Origin: Pleomorphomonas sp. T1.2MG-36
GTDB taxonomy: Bacteria > Pseudomonadota > Alphaproteobacteria > Rhizobiales > Pleomorphomonadaceae
DNA length: 64,000 nucleotides
Direction of reading: 5' to 3'
Assembly (NCBI RefSeq): GCF_950100655.1
Contig: NZ_CATNLY010000034.1
Span: 310,001-374,000 of the forward strand
Shown: positions 58,209 through 64,000 of the stretch, in pieces
Layout of the letters: each line of letters opens with the position of its first letter
How positions within the stretch are numbered: position 1 is the first letter of the stretch
Position numbers and translations under genes: made by a program
Notes under the pieces: generated by a model
Seen by the model: the letters and a program-made list of their open reading frames with translations, nothing else
The model's database searches: none
What the model was told of the DNA's origin: nothing

Positions 58209-60061
58209 GCGGCGGGCTTTCCTTCTTCGGTCTCGTCCAGACCGTCCAACTCGGATGGAGCCGCATCGTCCGTCTCGGGAGCCACGTCCGGCTGAGCGTC
58301 CAGCATCTTCAGCATGCCGAGTCCGATCTCGCGTTCGCCCATGATCACCTTATTGGCGCCATGGCGCATCAGGTGCTCCACTTCTTCATCGGAGTGAGCG
58401 CGGGCAACGATGAGAAGGCCGGGACTGATCTGGTGTGCCTGTTCGATGGCCTGACCGGCCTCGAAACCGTTGGGTATGGCGACCAGCAACGCCTTTGCCC
58501 GTTCAAGGCCGGCCAGGGCCAGAACACGACCGTCAGCAGCGTTGCCGACGATCGTCTCGATACCCTTCTCACGTAGCCGCCGCACACGATCCTCGGCATC
58601 CTCGATCACCAGCAACGGCACGCTCCGCGCGGCGAGATCGTCGGCGATGACACTGCCAACCCGACCATAACCGACCACCACCAGATGACCGCTGAGCATC
58701 GTAGGCTCCGTCACCTCGTCGTCGGTGTCGTCATGCTCGGCAGCGGCGGCGACCGGCTCGGCCTCCACGATCGGAGCGGGCGCGGCCGGTTCGGGAGCGC
58801 TCACCGGCTCGAGCTTCGGCTGCAGCCAGGCCTCCAGCGCCGGGCGCATCCGGTCGGCAACGGTGAACATCAACGGGTTGAGAATGATCGAGATCAGCGC
58901 GCCAGCCAGGATGAGGTCCCGTCCCTCCTCCGGCAGGAAGCCGATGCCGACGCCCATTTCCGCCAGGATGAACGAGAACTCGCCGATCTGCGCAAGGCTT
59001 GCCGAAATGGTCAGAGCCGTCTTCACCGGCCGCCGGAAGACCAGCACGATGACGAAGGCCGCCACCGTCTTGCCGATGAGGATGATGGCGAGCGTGGCGA
59101 GGAGAACAAACGGCTTGTTGACGACGATGCTCGGGTCGAACAACATGCCGACCGAAACGAAGAACAAAACCGAAAAGGCATCGCGTAGAGGCAGGCTTTC
59201 CTGGGCGGCCCGGTGACTGAGTTCGCTTTCCGACAGCACCATGCCGGCAAAAAAAGCGCCGAGAGCCAGCGAGACTCCGAACAGTTCGGCCGCTCCAAAG
59301 GCGACACCGAGCGCAATGGCGAGAACGCCGAGCCTGAACAGCTCCCGCGATCCGGTATGGGCGATGCGATGCAGGATAGCCGGGATCACTCGCCGGCCGA
59401 CGACGAGCATCAGCGCAACGAAGACGACAACCTTGATCAGCGTCGCCGCGACAATGCCGCCGACACCGAGATCGATGCCGATCAGTCGGCTGGCCACGGC
59501 GGCAAGCGGGTCGGAGTAGGCGCTGACCCCTCCGTTCGACAAGCTGGCCGCCGCCGGGATCAGGACCAGGACCAGCACCATGGCCAGATCTTCGACGATC
59601 AGCCAGCCGATGGCGATTCGACCGCGCTCGCTATCGACGAGCCGGCGATCCTGCATGGCCTTCAGAAGCACCACGGTTGAGGCGGTGGAAAGTGCAACAC
59701 CGAAAATCAGACTGGCGCCGAAGGACCAACCCAGGGCTTCGCCGAGCATCCAGCCGAGCAAGGTTGCGATGGCAATCTGGCCAATGGCGCCCGGAACGGC
59801 GATGAAGCGGACCGACAAAAGATCTTTCAGCGCGAAATGCAGGCCGACACCGAACATCAGCAAGATGACGCCAAGCTCGGCGAGCTGAGGAGCCAGCTCC
59901 TGATCGGCAACGAAGCCCGGCGTGTGCGGCCCGACCAGCATGCCGGCAACAAGATAGCCGACCAGCGGCGGCAGACGGAAGCGATTGGCAATGGTGCCGA
60001 ATATGAAGGCAAGAACCAGACCGCCGACAATCGTCGAAATGAGGGACGTGTCGTGCGGCAT
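58205..60061 (-). CDS. YbaL/Kef-type monovalent cation:proton antiporter (CPA2)
   Basis: An inner-membrane K+ (or Na+)/H+ antiporter of 618 residues: about 12 membrane segments (first 400 residues, including LPPLVGYLVAGMLVGPHTPGF and FGVALSTASTVVLL) and a C-terminal TrkA_N/RCK domain with the nucleotide site HLVVVGYGRVGSVIADDL and a long Ala/Pro/Glu linker before it. It resembles YbaL more than KefB/C. GGAGG lies 6 nt before the ATG. It is upstream of the small hypothetical and secDF, same direction. Confidence 0.93.
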   Translation of the reverse strand: MPHDTSLISTIVGGLVLAFIFGTIANRFRLPPLVGYLVAGMLVGPHTPGFVADQELAPQLAELGVILLMFGVGLHFALKDLLSVRFIAVPGAIGQIAIATLLGWMLGEALGWSFGASLIFGVALSTASTVVLLKAMQDRRLVDSERGRIAIGWLIVEDLAMVLVLVLIPAAASLSNGGVSAYSDPLAAVASRLIGIDLGVGGIVAATLIKVVVFVALMLVVGRRVIPAILHRIAHTGSRELFRLGVLAIALGVAFGAAELFGVSLALGAFFAGMVLSESELSHRAAQESLPLRDAFSVLFFVSVGMLFDPSIVVNKPFVLLATLAIILIGKTVAAFVIVLVFRRPVKTALTISASLAQIGEFSFILAEMGVGIGFLPEEGRDLILAGALISIILNPLMFTVADRMRPALEAWLQPKLEPVSAPEPAAPAPIVEAEPVAAAAEHDDTDDEVTEPTMLSGHLVVVGYGRVGSVIADDLAARSVPLLVIEDAEDRVRRLREKGIETIVGNAADGRVLALAGLERAKALLVAIPNGFEAGQAIEQAHQISPGLLIVARAHSDEEVEHLMRHGANKVIMGEREIGLGMLKMLDAQPDVAPETDDAAPSELDGLDETEEGKPAA

Positions 60062-60259
60062 GTAAGGCCTCCGTCAGGGCTGGATTTTCAGGGGATGACT
60101 CACCTCGCGGGCAGGCCGGGCCAATAGACCTCGGAACAATATGGAGGTTTTCGAAGCTCGATCAAGTGCATTCCGCCAAGAACGAGTGTGCGCCCACGTC
60201 GAAAGACGTCATTATCCGAACAGAAAATCGGAGTTTCTTGCCCTCCCGCCGACCTTCAA

Positions 60260-60275
60260 TTAACCTCGTCTTAAC
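60260..60275. promoter_or_regulatory. CtrA-box match between the LacI gene and the antiporter gene
   Basis: TTAA-CCTCGTC-TTAAC fits the alphaproteobacterial CtrA consensus TTAA-N7-TTAAC exactly. It overlaps the stop codon of the LacI-family gene and lies about 200 bp upstream of the antiporter start. One exact match in this much sequence may be chance. Confidence 0.35.
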
Positions 60276-61311
60276 CGCGTTGGAAGGCAGGCCCGTCGCT
60301 CTCGCCGGGGACGAGCGACAGCGGGACCCGACACTGCACGATGCCCGAAGAGAAAGCCGGCGCGGTCAAAGGCATCTGAGCGAGCAACGCGCGCGCCGCA
60401 GCGGTCCCGAGGTCCTGAAGCGACATCTGGAAACACGTCACCTGCGGCGTCAGGAACCGAACCGATTCTTCGCCACGGAATCCGATGATCGACAAATCCC
60501 GGCCAGGTTTGAGCCCACGCTCGGCAAGGCGCCTGTAGATTCCGATGGCGGTCACTTCGTAGAACAGGATGATGGCCGTCGCGGGATCGGACCTGTCGAC
60601 GAGACTATCGACTATGCTGTCGCCGTCGTCCTCCTGGCGGCGGGTCGAGAACACCAATCCTTCGTCGAACTCCAGTCCATGCCGCGCGAGATTATCCCTG
60701 TACGCCTGTGCAAAGATGACTCCGTAGTTGGCGTCGTTGGATGGCAGCGTCACCGCAATGCGCCGATGGCCATATCCAACCAGGCGTTCGACGGCAGTGG
60801 CCATGACGCCCTCGAAGTCGAGATCGATCCATGAGTGGCTGCCGCCGCTGTCGCTTCTCCCCAGCGTGACGAACGGGATGCCCGACGACTGCAAGAAATC
60901 GATGCGTCGGTCGATGCGCCGCGTTTCGGCGAGAACCAAGCCATCGACGGCACCACGCGACACGAAACGCTGGAGAAAAGTGAAGTTGTCCTGGCTCTTG
61001 GCGCAGGGCAGGACCAACAGGTCGAGGCCGTGGGCGGCGAGGATGGCCTGCATGCCCTCGACCACTCCCATGAAAAAGTAATCGGTGCTGGTGGTGCTCT
61101 CGGGATCGAGCTCGATCATGAAACCGACGGAATGGGTAACGCCCTGGGCAAGCGAACGGGCGGCCTGGTTCGCGGCGTAGCCAAGGCGTTGAGCCGTCTC
61201 CAAAACCTTTCGGCGCGTCTCTTCGTTGACATTGGGATTGCCGTTGAGAGCGCGAGATACCGTGGCCGTGGAAACTCCGAGCTCTCGGGCCAGACGGGCG
61301 ATGCCTCTCAT
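60271..61311 (-). CDS. LacI-family transcriptional regulator
   Basis: A 346-residue sugar-responsive repressor. The N-terminal helix-turn-helix (IARLARELGVSTATVSRALNGN) and hinge helix (NQAARSLAQG) are complete, followed by a periplasmic-binding-protein-like effector domain (SIIGFRGEESVRFLTPQVT). GGAGG lies 5 nt before the ATG. It is divergent from the CUT1 sugar ABC operon and almost certainly binds the two palindromes between them, controlling that operon and itself. Confidence 0.94.
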   Translation of the reverse strand: MRGIARLARELGVSTATVSRALNGNPNVNEETRRKVLETAQRLGYAANQAARSLAQGVTHSVGFMIELDPESTTSTDYFFMGVVEGMQAILAAHGLDLLVLPCAKSQDNFTFLQRFVSRGAVDGLVLAETRRIDRRIDFLQSSGIPFVTLGRSDSGGSHSWIDLDFEGVMATAVERLVGYGHRRIAVTLPSNDANYGVIFAQAYRDNLARHGLEFDEGLVFSTRRQEDDGDSIVDSLVDRSDPATAIILFYEVTAIGIYRRLAERGLKPGRDLSIIGFRGEESVRFLTPQVTCFQMSLQDLGTAAARALLAQMPLTAPAFSSGIVQCRVPLSLVPGESDGPAFQRG

Positions 61312-61339
61312 AAAATCCTCCGACCTTCCACGTAGCCCA

Positions 61340-61369
61340 TTGACAGACGTCCTGCGGCGAACTTAGCAT
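61340..61369 (+). promoter_or_regulatory. Putative sigma-70 promoter of the sugar ABC operon
   Basis: TTGACA at 61340-61345 and TAGCAT at 61364-61369 with 18 bp between. Transcription would start near 61376, inside operator 1. The -10 matches four of six consensus bases. Confidence 0.55.
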
Positions 61370-61383
61370 TGTAAGCGCTTACA
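61370..61383. promoter_or_regulatory. LacI-family operator 1
   Basis: TGTAAGCGCTTACA, a perfect 14-bp palindrome with the central CG typical of LacI/GalR-family operators. It lies 58 bp upstream of the repressor gene and at the expected transcription start of the ABC operon. Confidence 0.88.
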
Positions 61384-61450
61384 GTAACATGATGTGCATC
61401 TCAAGCCTGTCCGTCGGGGAGAAGGACGGCAGCCCCAAGAGAGCCCATCG

Positions 61451-61468
61451 ATTGTAAGCGCTTACAAT
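61451..61468. promoter_or_regulatory. LacI-family operator 2
   Basis: ATTGTAAGCGCTTACAAT, a perfect 18-bp palindrome with the same 14-bp core as operator 1. The centres are 83 bp apart, about eight helical turns, which suits looping by a tetramer or paired dimers. It lies 147 bp before the binding-protein start. Confidence 0.88.
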
Positions 61469-61615
61469 GGGAAGACGGCCGAAGATTGGGAGATCTCGTC
61501 CGTAGACAGTCACGCTCGAATCGCTCGCCGCCTTGGTGAGAAACGAGGGGCTCGTGTTCGAAGCCGCCGCGGGAGATGGCGCGGTCCGGTTCGATCTGAA
61601 ACATGGGAGGGTACG

Positions 61616-62944
61616 ATGATTGCGACACATAGCACTCGAAATGCCGCGCGAGGCGTCATGCGCTCGCTGGCTCTTGCCGGCGCCGCCTGTTTGGCCTTCG
61701 CCTTCACGGGCGGAGTTGGACTTGCAGCTGACAAGGTGACGCTGACCTACATGGCGAGCCAGGATTGGGTGAAGGACGCCGAACAGGCGCTCGCCAAAAA
61801 GTTCGAGGAAAAGACCGGGATCGGCATCGACTTCCAGATCCTGCCGTCCGGCCAGTATTTCAGCGTCCTGCAGGCCAAGCTGAACTCGGGCGAGGGTCCC
61901 GATCTGTTCGGCGGGCAAAGCGGCGTGACCGACCTCAAGCTTCAGTACAACGTCGAGAAGAACGCCGTCGATCTCACCGGCGAGCCTTGGGCCGCCAAGA
62001 TGGATCCGCTCGTCACCGCGCAAGCGACGGTTGGCGGCAAGCTCTACGGCCTCACCTACTGGGACGTGCTCGGCAATACATGGGTGATCAGCTACAACAA
62101 GAAGCTGTTCTCCCAATACGGTCTCGCCGCTCCCAAGAGCTATGCCGAGTTCAAGGCCCTGAGCCAGAAGCTTGCCGACAACGGCATCCAGCCGCTTTAC
62201 GAACCGGTGGCCGACGGCTGGCATCACGTCCTCTGGTTCCCGGAGCTGGGACCGCGCTTTGAAGAGGTGACGCCCGGCCTCGCCGACGCCCTCAACGCCA
62301 ACAAGGCGACCTTCGCGGGCAACCCCACCATGCTCGCGGCCGTTACCCAGCTCAAGGAAGCGTACGATCTGGGCTTCATGGGCAAGAACGCCCTCGCCGA
62401 TGTCTACACCGGTGCGTCCAAGGCGATGGCCAGCGGCAAGGTGGCGATGGTCCTTGCCAATACGGGCTTCGCTTCGCTGGTGGAGCACGACTATCCGGAT
62501 ATGAAGGCATCCGACATCGGCGTGTTCCTGATGCCGCTCGCCGACAATCAGAGGGTCAACATCAATCCAGCCGGGCCTACCCATTTCATCTATTCGGGAT
62601 CGGCCCACGTCGACGCCGCCAAGCAGTATCTCGCCTTCCTCGCTCAACCCGAGAACGTCGACTACTTCATCGACAACACGCCAACTGCGATGACGCTGCC
62701 CTTCGAGGGAGCGAAGAGCAAGTTCAGCGCTGACGTTCAGGCGTTGTTCGATTCGCACAAGGATGCGCGCGGCACCGTCTACCAGACCGCCGTGAACTAC
62801 GTGAACCCGCAGTGGATGGACATCGGCGCAGATCTGACGGCAATGTTCACCGGGGCGATGGAACCGGCGAAGGTGCTCGCCAACATCGACAAGCGTCGTG
62901 GCGATCTCGCCAAGGCCGCCAAGGATCCCGCCTGGAAGAAGTGA
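61616..62944 (+). CDS. Carbohydrate ABC transporter substrate-binding protein (CUT1)
   Basis: A 442-residue family-1 extracellular solute-binding protein with a long N-terminus and Sec signal (hydrophobic about 20-38, cleavage near GLAA). Features: KVTLTYMASQDWVKDAEQ, LNSGEGPDLFGG, WDVLGNTWVISYNKKLF, and MASGKVAMVLANTGF. Such proteins bind oligosaccharides or polyols; the sugar is unknown. ATG at 61616 follows GGGAGG by 5 nt. It is first in an operon with a permease 151 bp downstream, separated by a strong inverted repeat, and is under the LacI-type operators. Confidence 0.93.
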   Translation: MIATHSTRNAARGVMRSLALAGAACLAFAFTGGVGLAADKVTLTYMASQDWVKDAEQALAKKFEEKTGIGIDFQILPSGQYFSVLQAKLNSGEGPDLFGGQSGVTDLKLQYNVEKNAVDLTGEPWAAKMDPLVTAQATVGGKLYGLTYWDVLGNTWVISYNKKLFSQYGLAAPKSYAEFKALSQKLADNGIQPLYEPVADGWHHVLWFPELGPRFEEVTPGLADALNANKATFAGNPTMLAAVTQLKEAYDLGFMGKNALADVYTGASKAMASGKVAMVLANTGFASLVEHDYPDMKASDIGVFLMPLADNQRVNINPAGPTHFIYSGSAHVDAAKQYLAFLAQPENVDYFIDNTPTAMTLPFEGAKSKFSADVQALFDSHKDARGTVYQTAVNYVNPQWMDIGADLTAMFTGAMEPAKVLANIDKRRGDLAKAAKDPAWKK

Positions 62945-63027
62945 TCCTCCCTGCTTCGTCTTGACAAGCGGACAGAGCCCTACCGGCGAACCGGCTTCAC
63001 CGGAAAACCTCTGGACTTGGCGGCGTC

Positions 63028-63070
63028 CACCCCCGGTCTTCTCCTCTAGAAGGCTTTGAGACCGGGGGTG
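63028..63070 (+). other. Intercistronic inverted repeat between the binding-protein and permease genes
   Basis: CACCCCCGGTCT (63028-63039) and AGACCGGGGGTG (63059-63070) form a perfect 12-bp stem with a 19-nt loop, without T-run. It lies 83 bp after the binding-protein stop and 26 bp before the permease start. Such hairpins often protect the upstream message and lower expression of the downstream membrane subunits. Confidence 0.7.
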
Positions 63071-63095
63071 CGACCACGAGCGACCGGAACTCGCA

Positions 63096-63974
63096 ATGAA
63101 AACGCATAGTCCCTACCCGTTCTATTTTGTCCTCGCGGCGCTCGCACTCTATGTGACGTTCTTCATCGTTCCGAGCCTCAGCGGCATCGCCTATTCGTTT
63201 ACCGATTGGAGCAGCTATTCCGAAGAGGTCGAGTTCATCGGCCTCGACAACTATCGGACCATCCTGTCTCCGGACGAGAATTACCTGTCCTTCATCAAAA
63301 ACACGCTGCTGTTCACCTTCTGGACGATCATCATCAAGACGGTCTTCGGCTTGGCACTCGCCCTGCTGCTCAACCAGGGCGTCCGCTGGTTCGTCAACGG
63401 CTACCGCGTGCTGATCTACCTTCCGGTCATCCTGCCGACGTTGGTCGTTGCCCTGATTTTCCGCTCGATTCTGGACCCCGCGGCCGGGCTTCTCAACGGC
63501 TTCCTGCGCGGCATCGGTCTCGACGCCCTTGCCCTGCCCTGGCTCATCGACCCGAGCATCGCGCTCTATTCGGTGGTCGGCGTCGATAGCTGGAAGGGCA
63601 TCGGCTACATCATGGTCATTCTGCTCGCCGGCCTGCAGACCATTCCGAAGGACCTCTACGAGGCCGCGGCGATCGACGGCGCCGGCGCCTGGGCGAAGTT
63701 CCGCCACATCACCCTTCCCATGCTGATGCCGGCGCTGATGATCGTCACCGTGCTCAACATCCTTTACGGATTGCGCGTGTTTGACATCGTCTACGCGCTG
63801 ACAAACGGCGGACCCGGCTATGCGACCGAGGTGTTGTCGACCGAGATCTTCAAAGCCTTTTCCAAGGGACAATTCGGGCTCGGCACCGCCATTTCCAGCA
63901 TTCTTTTCCTGATCCTGGTCGTCACCGGCTACCTGGTCATCCGGGTGATGGAACGCCAGTCGGACCGCGATTGA
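63096..63974 (+). CDS. Carbohydrate ABC transporter permease, MalF type (CUT1)
   Basis: A 292-residue inner-membrane permease with six membrane segments: FYFVLAALALYVTFFIVPSL near the start, FIKNTLLFTFWTIIIKTVFGLALALLLN, LPVILPTLVVALIFRSI, and the ATPase-contact EAA loop YEAAAIDGAGAWAKFRHITLPML near residue 190. It pairs with the MalG-type permease that starts 11 nt after its stop. It is in operon with the upstream binding protein. Confidence 0.95.
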   Translation: MKTHSPYPFYFVLAALALYVTFFIVPSLSGIAYSFTDWSSYSEEVEFIGLDNYRTILSPDENYLSFIKNTLLFTFWTIIIKTVFGLALALLLNQGVRWFVNGYRVLIYLPVILPTLVVALIFRSILDPAAGLLNGFLRGIGLDALALPWLIDPSIALYSVVGVDSWKGIGYIMVILLAGLQTIPKDLYEAAAIDGAGAWAKFRHITLPMLMPALMIVTVLNILYGLRVFDIVYALTNGGPGYATEVLSTEIFKAFSKGQFGLGTAISSILFLILVVTGYLVIRVMERQSDRD

Positions 63975-63985
63975 GGAGAAAGCGG

Positions 63986-64000
63986 ATGCCTAGGAACCTG
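63986..64000 (+). CDS. Start of the next gene, probably the second (MalG-type) permease (partial)
   Basis: Only five codons (MPRNL) are in the window. GAGGAG lies 7 nt before the ATG and the gene begins 11 nt after the first permease. The product is inferred only from the usual order of CUT1 operons. Confidence 0.5.

Overview
This window comes from a GC-rich (about 65%) alphaproteobacterium, most likely a member of the Hyphomicrobiales (Rhizobiales). The evidence is the 180-kDa-type NAD-glutamate dehydrogenase beside a DUF2794 gene, a fused SecDF, the MbfA-type iron exporter, the heparinase II/III-rsmB-htpX block, the gpsA-tsaD // hemC-hemD-mitofilin-hemY block, and a canonical alphaproteobacterial Zur box. 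I cannot resolve the genus. It reads as ordinary chromosome: no insertion sequence, prophage, CRISPR array, plasmid or integrative-element gene was seen. Very long open frames on the strand opposite many real genes are an effect of the high GC and are not annotated.

Layout. 0-11 kb: central carbon and nitrogen metabolism (end of DUF2794, NAD-GDH, a small acidic protein, a YihY/BrkB membrane protein, an inositol-monophosphatase-family enzyme, pyruvate carboxylase). 11-21 kb: periplasmic glucan synthesis (opgG-opgH), GlpR, a peptide-deformylase paralogue that has lost metal ligands, a small secreted protein, YciI-EVE-methyltransferase, and acetyl-CoA synthetase. 21-25 kb: a five-gene leftward operon (PepSY protein, b-type cytochrome, response regulator, sensor kinase, MbfA iron exporter). 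25-33.3 kb: purH, heparinase-like/rsmB/htpX, then rightward SDHAF4-like, DsbB, SCO, a 56-residue membrane ORF and TusA. 33.4-34.4 kb: a Zur-box-controlled zinc-binding protein without its ABC partners.

34.5-45.4 kb is a sugar-catabolism island: GH36 alpha-galactosidase, a YihS-like AGE isomerase, a ribose-type (CUT2) ABC transporter, an FGGY kinase, a PfkB kinase and a class I aldolase. The likely logic is uptake or release of a sugar, aldose-ketose isomerisation, phosphorylation by one or both kinases and aldol cleavage; the substrate is unknown. 45.7-54.4 kb: a ferredoxin-reductase-like flavoprotein, tsaD-gpsA facing the heme genes hemC, hemD (fused in frame to a mitofilin-like protein) and a HemY-like protein, then tRNA-Thr(CGU). 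54.5-60 kb: rubrerythrin, SecDF and a YbaL/Kef-type antiporter. 60.3-64 kb: a LacI regulator divergent from a CUT1 sugar ABC operon that runs off the right edge, with two strong palindromic operators between them.

The most notable points are the MbfA/two-component/cytochrome operon and the Cys/Asp-rich sensor domain of its kinase, the deformylase paralogue lacking two of three metal ligands, the HemD-mitofilin fusion, and the LacI operator pair 83 bp apart with a 12-bp inverted repeat between the first two ABC genes.
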